From Mucilaginibacter lappiensis (GTDB lineage: Bacteria > Bacteroidota > Bacteroidia > Sphingobacteriales > Sphingobacteriaceae), in contig NZ_FTMG01000016.1 of the NCBI RefSeq assembly GCF_900155965.1, positions 30,035-94,034 of the forward strand: a stretch of 64,000 bases of DNA. The letters run 5' to 3'. This document shows, piece by piece, positions 35,101 through 42,111 of the stretch. Each line of letters opens with the position of its first letter. Position 1 is the first letter of the stretch. Under the pieces are notes generated by a model. That model saw only the letters and a program-made list of their open reading frames with translations. It was not told where the DNA came from and searched no databases. The position numbers and the translations under genes were made by a program.

Positions 35101-35255
35101 CCGGTATTAGTCCCTTTAATTCTTACAGATACCCCGGGTAGTGGATTTCCATCATCGGCCGAGGTGATTTTTCCGGTAATGGTTTGTACTTGCGCCATAG
35201 TTTTTAGGGCACAACAACATAATACCAGGAAAAAAAAGAGTAAACTTTTTTTCAT
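32130..35255 (-). CDS. SusC/RagA TonB-linked outer membrane receptor
   Basis: A complete 1041-residue receptor. Signal peptide ending KTMAQ; carboxypeptidase-regulatory-like domain (about 24-105; DDGNPLPGVSVRIKGTN); plug domain (about 115-225; PLFVIDGIRVSND, DIESVTVLKGADAAAVYG, SGGAIVITTRKG); then a 22-strand barrel ending RVISLGLRVKL, with the terminal aromatic/hydrophobic strand needed for BAM insertion. No STN domain. First gene of an operon with SusD and the DUF4397 lipoprotein; the divergent DeoR gene beyond a 0.5-kb repeat-rich gap is a possible but unproven regulator. Confidence 0.94.
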   Translation of the reverse strand: MKKSLLFFFLVLCCCALKTMAQVQTITGKITSADDGNPLPGVSVRIKGTNTGTQSDSKGAYSIAASPGQVIVYSFIGMKAQERTAGTATVVNIAMQSDATMLKEVPITVGFGVKADKRYSTSPVQTVKGEAIQQTQRENFINALQGRVAGATVTSTSGNPGASSSIVLRGLNSIGGSNAPLFVIDGIRVSNDAVDQSSLASNGDNRREDFTNRIADINPDDIESVTVLKGADAAAVYGSSASGGAIVITTRKGHAGPGTVTYDNDFGFATAYRFPKIQDVFGVGQNGSTNGTVRTLFGPAYAPGTKTYNNLQDIMQTGHTTINNLALEGGNEITTYRLSASIRNTTGVLPVAYNDKISLRFSGTSKISSKLTSSASFNYFNIDNRKLNKGNSGTYIDALAWPTNDDVRNYLNPDGTRRLVLPASAGNVVSDGLIDFDNPLWDAHNNISRDKTNRMIGNIDLSFDAASWLNLRALAGIDYAATAGNNFVSQYSSSYQNSPLNSFASTSGISTGGIIDNYNDGNLQINGSFFATGKKQFGDFKTTLAVGAEAISNSDEINGYYGEKFIQPDFNNINNTTPTTQRSSDYVKKVRYLSGIARLGLVYKEILTLNATAREEYSSKLSGTQQDHYFYPSVGLGFIFTELPGLKDSPILSFGKIRASYAEVGKDPAAPYKIRSTLLQQTTTGGGFAYDVTGNNPNLRPERDKELDLGAEFQFFNGRLGADISYYQVKATNQIFNPRISYASGYVLEYINGGEVKNHGFEVSLTGAPVKSKDFNWDVLLNFTAARGKVVSLGGLPEYYNSDTWIYSNVRSSIFPGSSTTNIAAFGYARNNAGKVLIDPTSGIPISNVTFGVAGDRQPKFSIGLGNHFTFKDFDLNFLFDIRKGGDVFNGNELFMTRYGLSVRTLNRMTPIVVPGVLKDGNENSANPTVNNIQVTPNTQNNYYANAIDADFIEHNINWVRLKDITLSYKLPQSLLKRQNVFKSASVFVTATDVFMITNYSGADPDVNGTNSSTLGTGAAGFDYGTVPTPRVISLGLRVKL

Positions 35256-35480
35256 ACTTAATTGGGTTAATTATATAGTGTTTGTTAGTTGCAAATTCCC
35301 GGGCGAAACCCGTTAAGATAATTTCCGCCGGTTACCAGGCGGTAAATCCTGCATAAAACCGCATAGTAATAAAGTCTGTGCTAAATATATGTATAATTTA
35401 TTTTTAATTGTGCGCTATTTATCTGATTTTATTTTATAATTTGCAAATAACCGCATGTTTATATGCGGCTATTGCAGACG

Positions 35481-35720
35481 ACTCACCCGATCTATCTCCG
35501 CCAGCTGGCGGATGGATTACCCTCTCTTCCGCTTCGCGGCAAAGAGGGTAATTGAAAGATTATAAAAGAAATTTTGTCATTCTGAGCGTAGCGAAGAATC
35601 TGTTGTGCACCACACTATCGTCGAATAGATCCTTGGCTGCGCTCAGGATGACAAGTGAAAGCCCCTCTTTCCACCGAAGCTGAAGAGAGGGGCGGCAAGC
35701 GAAGCGATGCCGGGGTGAGT
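35481..35720. repeat. Composite intergenic palindromic repeat
   Basis: The outer arms are ACTCACCC (35481-35488) and GGGTGAGT (35713-35720). Within lie the perfect 16-bp palindrome TCCGCCAGCTGGCGGA (35497-35512), the hairpin ATTACCCTCT/AGAGGGTAAT (35516-35525, 35543-35552), and CCCCTCTT.../...AGAGGGG arms near 35663-35692. A second unit appears nested inside (35575-35653). There is no ORF. Elements of this kind are REP-like repeats dispersed in Sphingobacteriaceae genomes (from general knowledge); copy number must be checked. Confidence 0.6.
35575..35653. repeat. TGTCATTCTGAGCG-type REP-like unit
   Basis: TGTCATTCTGAGCG (35575-35588) and CGCTCAGGATGACA (35640-35653) are inverted with 13 of 14 positions matching. 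The unit lies between the arms of the larger repeat, as if inserted into it. Confidence 0.6.
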
Positions 35721-35789
35721 GAGTCGACTGGATATATAACCCTATAAATACACCAGATTCAGGATTGTTACAAAAAACTACATTTGTAT

Positions 35790-36536
35790 ATGCTTAAAAA
35801 GGAACGCCACGCATTTATCATCAAACAAATAAACCTGCATAACAAAGTATTGTCGGCCGATCTGGCTACGGCACTAAATGTATCTGAAGACACCATACGC
35901 CGCGATCTCATGGAGCTGGACGACTCCCGTCAGATTGTGAAAGTGCACGGCGGCGCCCTGTCCAAGTCATTCCACTATCCCTTTCAGCATACCGATATCT
36001 ATGCGGTTGATGCTAAAAAGGTTATTGCCCGAAAAGCTATCGGCTTGATAAAAAGTGGTATGATGGTGTTAACCGGAGGCGGTACTACCGTGTTGGAAAT
36101 GGTGCAGGCCCTGCCCCAAAACCTGGCGGTTACCATATTTACCATTAGTCCGCTGGTGGCGCTGCAGCTGGCCGATCATCCTTTGGTTACAGTGATATTA
36201 ATAGGCGGAGAGTTCTCCAAAGATTCGCAGGTTTGTGTAGGCTCGCAGGTAGTGAATTATCTGCATGAAATTAAGTTTGATATTTGCTTTTTAGGCACCA
36301 ATGGTATTTCGATAGCCGATGGCGTAACCGATTCCGACCTGAACATTGTCCATCTTAAAAAAGCGATGATCCATGCCTCCAATCGCCTGGTGGTCATGTG
36401 TATTTCTGAGAAACTAAATTCGGTACAACGGATGAACGTTTGCCCCCTGGCCAAGGTTGATTACCTGATCACCGATCTTGATCCGGATAGCCCGGCGCTT
36501 GATGATTATAGGGAAAAGGGGATACAGCTTTATTGA
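35790..36536 (+). CDS. DeoR/GlpR-family transcriptional regulator
   Basis: A 248-residue repressor-type regulator. I chose ATG at 35790 rather than the TTG two codons upstream because MLKKERHAFII matches the usual DeoR start. The N-terminal winged helix carries LSADLATALNVSEDTIRRDLMEL and VKVHGGA; the C-terminal DeoR sensor domain (about 75-235) has TGGGTTVLEM and FLGTNGIS, the sugar-phosphate-binding loops. It is divergent from the SusC operon at 35255 and could control it in response to a phosphorylated sugar (inference). Confidence 0.9.
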   Translation: MLKKERHAFIIKQINLHNKVLSADLATALNVSEDTIRRDLMELDDSRQIVKVHGGALSKSFHYPFQHTDIYAVDAKKVIARKAIGLIKSGMMVLTGGGTTVLEMVQALPQNLAVTIFTISPLVALQLADHPLVTVILIGGEFSKDSQVCVGSQVVNYLHEIKFDICFLGTNGISIADGVTDSDLNIVHLKKAMIHASNRLVVMCISEKLNSVQRMNVCPLAKVDYLITDLDPDSPALDDYREKGIQLY

Positions 36537-36602
36537 GCATCAGCCTTGCAGTCGCTCGGCTCCAGGCCGACAGGTGTTTGAACTATAAATTTCTGTAAAA
36601 GC

Positions 36603-36715
36603 TGTCATTTCGATGAGCAGAGGCTGAGGGTTGTGATGGAGGGGCGAAGAGAAATCTTATGCAATTTGCTTATCCCGGCGTATAAGATTTCTCCTCGTAC
36701 CTCGTCGAAATGACA
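36603..36715. repeat. TGTCATTTCGA-type REP-like unit
   Basis: Two nested perfect inverted repeats: TGTCATTTCGA (36603-36613) with TCGAAATGACA (36705-36715), and AGAAATCTTAT (36650-36660) with ATAAGATTTCT (36682-36692). It is a different sequence from the unit at 35575 but shares the TGTCATT start, so the two belong to related repeat families. It may also terminate convergent transcription. Confidence 0.65.
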
Positions 36716-36781
36716 ACTTTTCTTCTTCCCAGTACTTGTGGGCTGGAGTCAGGTGATGGCAGGGAAATTCCACATTTACAC

Positions 36782-36797
36782 GGTTTACATGTAAACC
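36782..36797. repeat. Perfect 16-bp palindrome GGTTTACATGTAAACC
   Basis: A fully symmetric 16-mer in the gap between the DeoR and AraC 3' ends; TGTAAACC recurs in single copies nearby (around 36869 and 36879, as TGTAAACCC). It may be a terminator hairpin or a binding site; there is no adjacent promoter on either strand. Confidence 0.4.
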
Positions 36798-36925
36798 GTG
36801 TTTTTAGAGCGTAAATACATTTAATATATTGATTATGAGTTAATTAATTGTGTGTAAGTCATGAAAAGTGTAAACCCATGTAAACCCACTTTTTTAATAA
36901 ATTGGCTCACCCCGCCTGTTCAACC

Positions 36926-37828
36926 TCAATTCATCAACCTGTACTCACTCGGCGATTTACCCGTTTTGGTTTTAAAGATCTTGGTAAAGTGCGATGGGTG
37001 CTCAAAGCCCAGTCCATAAGCAATTTCACTGATCGATTTATTGGTACCCCACAGCAGTGATTTTGCATGATCAATCAGTTCCAGGTGAATATGCTCCTGT
37101 GTGGTTTTACCTGTGAATTTACCCAGCAGATCTGACAGATAGTTGGGCGACAGGTTGAGCCTGGATGCAAAATAATTTACACTGGGTAAGCCGGTTTCTA
37201 TGAGATTGTTTTGTGAAAAATAGTCCTTTAATAATTTTTCAAACTGCTGTACCACATCCGAATTAATTTTGGCCCGGGTATAAAACTGCCGGTCATAAAA
37301 GCGGTTGCAGTAATTTAACAGCAGCTCAATATTGCTAACAATGAGACCCTGCGAGTGCTTGTCGATATTTTGGGCGTATTCTTTTTCGATCTTGGCTATG
37401 CAATCTTTAATGACCAGTTTTTCTTCCTCCGAAATATGGAGCGCCTCGTTTATCTCGTAATTAAAAAAGGTATACTGGTGTATCTTTCGGCCCAGATCGG
37501 TACCATGGATCAGGTCGGGATGGATGAAAAGGGCCCAACCTTCTTCTACAAAAACATCCGGACCGGGGGCAATCACCTGACCAGGGGCTGTAAACATCAG
37601 GGAACCCTCATTAAAATCATAATAGCCCTTCCCGTATTTTAATACACCCTCGAACTTTTTGCAGGATATGGTATAAAAGCCAAACCGGTAAAATGCATCC
37701 ACCCGGGGCCGTCTGGCATAAAAGTCGGCATGATCAATAACACTCACCAGGGGGTGCCTTGGTGGAGTGTAATGTACCATCCGGTGCAGATCGCTGATGG
37801 ATTCCAGTTCAATATATTTATTGGCCAT
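36926..37828 (-). CDS. AraC-family transcriptional regulator
   Basis: A 300-residue regulator. I prefer ATG at 37828 over the TTG at 37843. The N-terminal half is a cupin-like ligand-binding domain (about 20-170; FMFTAPGQV-like stretch SLMFTAPGQVIAPG). The C-terminal 100 residues form the double helix-turn-helix: LSPNYLSDLLGKFTG and SISEIAYGLGFEHPSHFTKIFK, ending SPSEYR. It lies behind an SDR oxidoreductase on the same strand and probably controls it, a common pairing in Bacteroidota. Confidence 0.9.
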   Translation of the reverse strand: MANKYIELESISDLHRMVHYTPPRHPLVSVIDHADFYARRPRVDAFYRFGFYTISCKKFEGVLKYGKGYYDFNEGSLMFTAPGQVIAPGPDVFVEEGWALFIHPDLIHGTDLGRKIHQYTFFNYEINEALHISEEEKLVIKDCIAKIEKEYAQNIDKHSQGLIVSNIELLLNYCNRFYDRQFYTRAKINSDVVQQFEKLLKDYFSQNNLIETGLPSVNYFASRLNLSPNYLSDLLGKFTGKTTQEHIHLELIDHAKSLLWGTNKSISEIAYGLGFEHPSHFTKIFKTKTGKSPSEYRLMN

Positions 37829-37881
37829 GTTTTTATTGATCAAATAAAGTTACTATAAAAAAAGGAAGGCTGCGCGGGTTA

Positions 37882-37987
37882 GGAGTAAGGATTTTTGGAA
37901 CAAGGACTTTTCTTTTTCCTTAGTCCTTGCTCCTTATATATCCTTGTTCCTTGCTCCCCAAATCCTTGCTCCAAAAATCTTTGCTCC
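37882..37987. repeat. Iterated TCCTTGCTCC repeat cluster with inverted arm
   Basis: Five near-identical copies of TCCTTGCTCC start at 37924, 37941, 37948, 37963 and 37978. An inverted segment at 37882-37905 (GGAGTAAGGATTTTTGGAAC) can pair with the last two copies. It lies between the SDR stop and the AraC start. No protein is encoded. Confidence 0.65.
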
Positions 37988-37990
37988 CTA

Positions 37991-38803
37991 CTAAATGCCG
38001 AGTTGGCCTACTATCATTTTTTTGAAATCCACATCATCCATCTGGTGTCTTGCCTCCAATATTGGTTCGGCATCATGACCTACGGGATAACGCAGTTTTT
38101 CGGTACCATCGGTAGCCGCCTCATAAATGGCTTCGGCTACTTCGTTAAGGTTTTCAGACATCGGCCAGTGTTCTATCGATTGGAGAAATTTATCAAACGG
38201 AACCTTATAATCACCTGATTCACCAACGCCGTAAACAGCCATCGAACGACCGGCGAACTCGGTTTTATAACCACCAGGTTCAACTATTTTTAACTGGATG
38301 CCTAGTGGGTTTAGTTCGTATTGGATAGATTCTGTTAAACCCTCCAGCGCAAACTTAGTGGCATGGTAAAGGGATGAGAACGGGAAAGTAACCTTACCGC
38401 CTATAGAAGAAACGTTGATGATAACGCCTGATTTTTGTTCGCGCATCAGGGGTAATAAAGCTTTGGTCACATCAATCAATCCAAATAAATTAACATCGAA
38501 CTGTTTTTTAATCTCTGCATCGCTAGCGGCTTCCAATGCGCCAAATGCACCATAACCCGCATTGTTCACCAATACGTCAATCTGGCCAAATTTTTCAATA
38601 CCGGCTTTCACCGCGTTTTGTATGCTGGCTTTATCAGTCACATCTAATTTGGTTAACAAAACCTGGTCGAGTGCCGATAATTCTGTTTCTTTTTCTGGCG
38701 AACGCATGGTAGCTATCACGTTCCAGTTGTTTTTATGAAATAATTTAACGGCCTCTTTTCCAAATCCTGATGAAGCGCCGGTGATTAATACTGTCTTTTT
38801 CAT
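37991..38803 (-). CDS. Short-chain dehydrogenase/reductase
   Basis: A classical SDR of 270 residues, using the ATG at 38803 rather than the TTG at 38830. The NAD(P)-binding motif TGASSGFG is at residues 8-15, NNAG follows in VLVNNAGYGAFG, and the catalytic pair is in SSLYHATKFALEG (YxxxK). The subgroup resembles those acting on ketones, alcohols or retinol-like lipids, but the substrate is not readable. It is divergent from the peroxiredoxin gene; an AraC regulator follows it. Confidence 0.9.
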   Translation of the reverse strand: MKKTVLITGASSGFGKEAVKLFHKNNWNVIATMRSPEKETELSALDQVLLTKLDVTDKASIQNAVKAGIEKFGQIDVLVNNAGYGAFGALEAASDAEIKKQFDVNLFGLIDVTKALLPLMREQKSGVIINVSSIGGKVTFPFSSLYHATKFALEGLTESIQYELNPLGIQLKIVEPGGYKTEFAGRSMAVYGVGESGDYKVPFDKFLQSIEHWPMSENLNEVAEAIYEAATDGTEKLRYPVGHDAEPILEARHQMDDVDFKKMIVGQLGI

Positions 38804-38880
38804 TGCTTTTATATTTAATTGCTGAAACAAAGGTGCGCCGAATAGCGCTGGTTGATTTATACTTTTCTACTGATCACTTA

Positions 38881-38888
38881 TACTTTTG
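38881..38888 (+). promoter_or_regulatory. Candidate -7 element of the peroxiredoxin operon
   Basis: TACTTTTG fits the Bacteroidota TAnnTTTG consensus, 75 bp upstream of the chosen peroxiredoxin start. A clear -33 element is not seen, so this is tentative. Confidence 0.35.
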
Positions 38889-38962
38889 GGGAATGAGGGA
38901 TGGAATGGTGGTCTGTGATTGAAATTAAAAACCCATCGCTGTTTATTCCCGTATATACAGCT

Positions 38963-39493
38963 ATGAGTAAAACCACCATAAAAGGTATAGGGCTGATGCT
39001 GATCGCTTTTTGCCTGTTCAGCTTTACGGCGAAAGCGCAAAAGCATATCGAAGCCGGCGAAAAAGCCCCCGATTTTTCCTTGTATGACCAAAATGGCAAG
39101 CTGTTTAAAATGGCCGACGAGGTTGGTAAACACACGCTGGTTATTTATTTTTACCCTAAAGACGAAAGCATGGTTTGTACCAAAGAAGCCTGCGCTTTCC
39201 GCGATAGCTTTAATGATTTTACCAAAGCCGGGGCTAAAGTGATTGGTATCAACGGCGGGACAGTGGCCAGCCATAAAGGTTTTGTAGATCATTACAAATT
39301 ACCTTTCACCTTACTGAGCGATCCGGACAATAAGGTTTACAATTTATTTGGGGTGAAAAAGAAATTCTTCATGTCGGGCAGGGAAACTTTTATTGTTGAT
39401 TTGAAAGGCAACGTGGTGTATACGCACGCGGCTATGCTGGAAGGTAAAGAACACGCCGATGATGCGATGAAGTTTATCAAATCATCAAAATAA
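38963..39493 (+). CDS. Exported Bcp/AhpC-type peroxiredoxin
   Basis: A thiol peroxidase of 176 residues. The ATG at 38963 gives a clean signal peptide ending TAKAQ, so this start is preferred over 38900. The thioredoxin-like core has APDFSLYDQNG, YFYPKDESMVCTKEACAFRDS with the peroxidatic cysteine in MVCTKEAC and a second cysteine five residues on, as in Bcp/PrxQ enzymes. The signal peptide places it in the periplasm, unlike most Bcp proteins. It starts the lipid-modification locus and may protect membrane lipids from peroxides (inference). Confidence 0.88.
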   Translation: MSKTTIKGIGLMLIAFCLFSFTAKAQKHIEAGEKAPDFSLYDQNGKLFKMADEVGKHTLVIYFYPKDESMVCTKEACAFRDSFNDFTKAGAKVIGINGGTVASHKGFVDHYKLPFTLLSDPDNKVYNLFGVKKKFFMSGRETFIVDLKGNVVYTHAAMLEGKEHADDAMKFIKSSK

Positions 39494-39499
39494 CAGCCT

Positions 39500-39835
39500 A
39501 TGATAACCACCTTAAAAATAATCTTTAGTATCCTGTTTGTATGGATGAGCTATGTGGTGATCAGTACCAGCATGGAAAGTAATTTACTTAAGGAATGGGA
39601 TTTCCTGGGATCGATACCCTGGATGCGGGCCACGCTTTGGGATTTTTATGCTAATGTTTTGGTCATTTATCTGTGGGTTTGCTATAAAGAGAAGGGCGTT
39701 TTGCTTAAAATTGTATGGCTCGTGCTATTGGTGATGCTGGGTAGTATTGCCACTATAGCGTTTGTGCTCATCCAACTATTCCACCTAAAAGAAAACGAAG
39801 GGCTGAAAGAACTCTTTACCGCAAGAAATGAATAG
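39500..39835 (+). CDS. DUF1475 family membrane protein
   Basis: A 111-residue protein with three hydrophobic helices (about 5-25, 50-66 and 70-95) and the short sequence WDFLGSIPWMRATLWDFYANV, which fits the DUF1475 family. No function is known for the family. It begins 6 bp after the peroxiredoxin and its stop overlaps the DUF1295 start by 8 bp, so the three genes form one transcript. Confidence 0.75.
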   Translation: MITTLKIIFSILFVWMSYVVISTSMESNLLKEWDFLGSIPWMRATLWDFYANVLVIYLWVCYKEKGVLLKIVWLVLLVMLGSIATIAFVLIQLFHLKENEGLKELFTARNE

Positions 39836-40631
39836 CCAACCTGTACTTTGCCTTATCGTGTATTGCCTGCTGGCCTGTTGCGGCATCATGCTGCTGGTAT
39901 GGTTTTGGGCACGCAAAATAAAAAATGCCGGAGTGGTGGATATTTTTTGGTCGTACAATTTCCCGGTTATCGGTGTGATACTATGGTTGCTGGCTCCGGG
40001 TTTTCCCACGCGCAGGCATCTCATCTGTGCTATGGTGATACTTGCCGGTTTACGTTTAGGCACACACCTGGCCATCCGCATATTGAAACATATTAACGAG
40101 GAAGAAGGCCGTTATCAACAATTGCGAAAAGAGTGGGCGCCCAACCCCGATCGTAAGTTTTTCTTTTTCTTCCAGTTTCAGGCCATCTCCAATGTGCTGC
40201 TGGCCATACCCTTTTTTATCAGTGCAATGGATACCAATCCGCAGCTATCCGGATTTGAATATGCGGGTTTTGCCTTATGGTTTATCAGCATAACCGGCGA
40301 AACCATTGCCGACAGGCAGCTGGCCGCATTCAAACGTGATCCGGCCAACAAGGGTAAGGTATGTTCGGTGGGTTTGTGGAACTATTCGCGCCACCCCAAT
40401 TATTTTTTCGAATGGCTCATGTGGGTATCTTACTTTGTATTTGCGCTGGGCTCACCCTATGGGTATCTGGCTGTGATCAGTCCGGCTATTATATTGTACC
40501 TCCTGCTGAAAGTAACCGGTATCCCGGCTACGGAAGAGCAGTCATTACGTTCCAAAGGCGAGGCTTTTAAACAATACCAGTCAAGTACCAGTGTGTTTAT
40601 CCCCTGGTTTAAACGCCCCCTCACCCCCTGA
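39828..40631 (+). CDS. DUF1295 membrane protein (steroid 5-alpha-reductase/isoprenylcysteine methyltransferase-like)
   Basis: A 267-residue polytopic membrane protein of the DUF1295 family with about six helices. The C-terminal half shows FALWFISITGETIADRQLAAFK, LWNYSRHPNYFFEWLMW and the final EEQSLRSKGEAFKQYQ, typical for this group and for steroid 5-alpha-reductase and ICMT-like enzymes that bind a nucleotide cofactor and act on lipids in the membrane. DUF1295 genes often sit next to CFA-type methyltransferase genes (general knowledge), which fits the next operon. Exact reaction unknown. Confidence 0.85.
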   Translation: MNSQPVLCLIVYCLLACCGIMLLVWFWARKIKNAGVVDIFWSYNFPVIGVILWLLAPGFPTRRHLICAMVILAGLRLGTHLAIRILKHINEEEGRYQQLRKEWAPNPDRKFFFFFQFQAISNVLLAIPFFISAMDTNPQLSGFEYAGFALWFISITGETIADRQLAAFKRDPANKGKVCSVGLWNYSRHPNYFFEWLMWVSYFVFALGSPYGYLAVISPAIILYLLLKVTGIPATEEQSLRSKGEAFKQYQSSTSVFIPWFKRPLTP

Positions 40632-40705
40632 AGGGGAACTACTTTGTGGTCACAGACATCCCGTAGAAGCATTTGATATCATCAATTTTTTTCGGTATCT
40701 TTATA

Positions 40706-40753
40706 TACAACGGCCCGGTTTTCCTTTTATCAGGAAAATCGGGCCGTTGTGTT
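40706..40753 (+). terminator. Long hairpin, probable terminator of the peroxiredoxin operon
   Basis: ACAACGGCCCG and CGGGCCGTTGT, continued by TTTTCC/GGAAAA arms, form a stem of about 17 pairs with one mismatch. It lies some 75 bp after the DUF1295 stop. A U-run is lacking on the right, so termination is likely but not certain. Confidence 0.6.
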
Positions 40754-40944
40754 AAGGAAATAAAAGGCCCAAAAATCATCCATTTGGTATATTGTTATTT
40801 GACTATCAGTAATTTAATACTTTTTAAACCTTTCAAAACACGTCAAAAATTTGTTAAAAAGTGTTAAAATCGATGGTTTTGCACCAGTTTTCGAGTGTTT
40901 TTCGTCAGTTTTTGTATCGTTTTGGGGCAAAAAAATGTTAAAAT

Positions 40945-40962
40945 AAAACTTTAAAAAGTTTT
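40945..40962. promoter_or_regulatory. Operator-like palindrome upstream of the CFA operon
   Basis: AAAACTTT-AA-AAAGTTTT has 8-bp perfect arms with a 2-bp spacer, 115 bp upstream of the CFA1 start. In an AT-rich region such symmetry may arise by chance, so it is a weak candidate operator. Confidence 0.35.
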
Positions 40963-41076
40963 TTGTACAAAATGTGGGAGGGGATACAATCCAAAAAGTT
41001 GTAAAACACGTAATATCCTTTAAAACAAGGCTTACATCGTATCGCGTAAAAATCGTTATACGTATATCCTAAACTT

Positions 41077-42111
41077 ATGTGGTACGATAAACTAATAGAA
41101 CAAAACAAGGTTCCTGATTTTTTACTGAGGCAGGGTATCCGCAAACTTTTAAAACAACGTTTGGCCGATGAAAACAAAGGCGGCGTAGAGCAGCAACAGG
41201 CCCACTTGATGGAGCTGATCGCCCAGTTAAAGGCCTCGGCCATAGCGGTAAATACGGTCGATGCCAACCAACAGCACTATGAAGTACCAACGGAGTTTTA
41301 CCAATATTGCCTGGGTAAAAACCTGAAATATTCATCCGGCTACTGGAAACCAGGCGTAACCGATATTGATACCTCCGAAACCGACATGCTGGAACTAACC
41401 TGCCAGCGTGCCGAACTGGAAAACAGGCAGCAGGTATTGGAATTGGGTTGCGGCTGGGGCTCGTTATCGCTGTATATGGCCGCAAAATATCCGGGCAGTA
41501 CTTTCAAGGTGGTATCCAACTCGCGTACGCAAAAAATACATATAGATGAGCAGGCCAAACAGCGGGGTATCAAAAACCTTACGGTAATCACTGCCGATAT
41601 CAACGCTTTTACCATTGATGATAAATTTGACCGTGTGGTATCGGTAGAGATGTTTGAGCATATGCGTAATTACCAGCTGTTAATGGCTAAAGTGGCTTCG
41701 TTCTTAAAACCCGATGGTAAACTATGGATCCATATTTTTACTCATAAGGAATATGCTTACCTTTTTGAGGTAATTGACGAAACTGACTGGATGAGCAAAT
41801 ACTTTTTTACGGGTGGCATCATGCCTTCGGACGATCTAATGTCGTATTTTAATGATGATCTGGTGGTTGAAAAACACTGGCACGTAAACGGCACACACTA
41901 TGGCAAAACTGCCGAAGCCTGGCTGGTAAATATGGATGCGCATAAAAAAGAGATCATGCCTTTGTTTGAGCAAACCTACGGCAAAAGCGAGGCCGTTAAA
42001 TGGTGGGTTTACTGGCGTATTTTTTATATGGCCTGCGCCGAACTATGGAATTTTAACCAGGGTAACGAATGGTTGGTGAGCCATTATCTTTTTCATAAAA
42101 CACAAAAATGA
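41077..42111 (+). CDS. CFA-synthase/coclaurine N-methyltransferase-like SAM methyltransferase (CFA1)
   Basis: A 344-residue SAM-dependent methyltransferase. Motif I is LELGCGWGSL (121-130), followed by the CFA-type EMFEHM motif. Against E. coli CFA synthase, the bicarbonate-site residues Glu239, His266 and Tyr317 are kept as E194, H219 and Y275, but Cys139 is replaced by serine (S87 in KYSSGYW). The N-terminal domain is short and resembles coclaurine N-methyltransferase-like proteins (MWYDKLIEQN, RQGIRKLL). It probably methylates an unsaturated acyl chain or amine; cyclopropane formation is uncertain. Its stop overlaps the next start by 4 bp. Confidence 0.88.
   Translation: MWYDKLIEQNKVPDFLLRQGIRKLLKQRLADENKGGVEQQQAHLMELIAQLKASAIAVNTVDANQQHYEVPTEFYQYCLGKNLKYSSGYWKPGVTDIDTSETDMLELTCQRAELENRQQVLELGCGWGSLSLYMAAKYPGSTFKVVSNSRTQKIHIDEQAKQRGIKNLTVITADINAFTIDDKFDRVVSVEMFEHMRNYQLLMAKVASFLKPDGKLWIHIFTHKEYAYLFEVIDETDWMSKYFFTGGIMPSDDLMSYFNDDLVVEKHWHVNGTHYGKTAEAWLVNMDAHKKEIMPLFEQTYGKSEAVKWWVYWRIFYMACAELWNFNQGNEWLVSHYLFHKTQK

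Larger units (their letters stand above)
35256..35789. other. 534-bp divergent intergenic region with composite repeat
   Basis: Holds the SusC leader (roughly 35256-35460, AT-rich, with CGGTTACCAGGCGG-like hairpin sequence near 35328-35344), a composite palindromic repeat (35481-35720, listed separately) and the short DeoR leader. No ORF is credible. TACATTTG at 35779-35786 resembles a -7 element but lies too close to the DeoR start. Confidence 0.65.
36537..36925. other. 389-bp intergenic region with palindromic repeat
   Basis: Lies between the converging ends of the DeoR and AraC genes. It contains the nested palindrome unit at 36603-36715 and the near-palindrome GGTTTACATGTAAACC (36782-36797). 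No gene is seen. Confidence 0.65.
40632..41076. other. 445-bp intergenic region before the CFA operon
   Basis: Contains a long hairpin at 40706-40753 and, nearer to the CFA1 start, an AT-rich stretch with repeated GTTAAAA motifs and the palindrome at 40945-40962. No ORF is convincing; a 64-codon frame near 40673 overlaps the hairpin. Confidence 0.65.

Noticed and set aside
35779..35786. TACATTTG as a -7 promoter element for the DeoR gene
   Set aside because: It lies only 3 bp before the ATG, leaving no leader, and has no -33 partner at proper spacing.
38900..38962. Longer N-terminus of the peroxiredoxin starting at 38900
   Set aside because: The extra 21 residues would precede a complete signal peptide, so the ATG at 38963 is the better start.
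40673..40867. 64-codon frame between DUF1295 and CFA1
   Set aside because: It runs through the terminator-like hairpin, has no ribosome binding site and no recognisable protein character.
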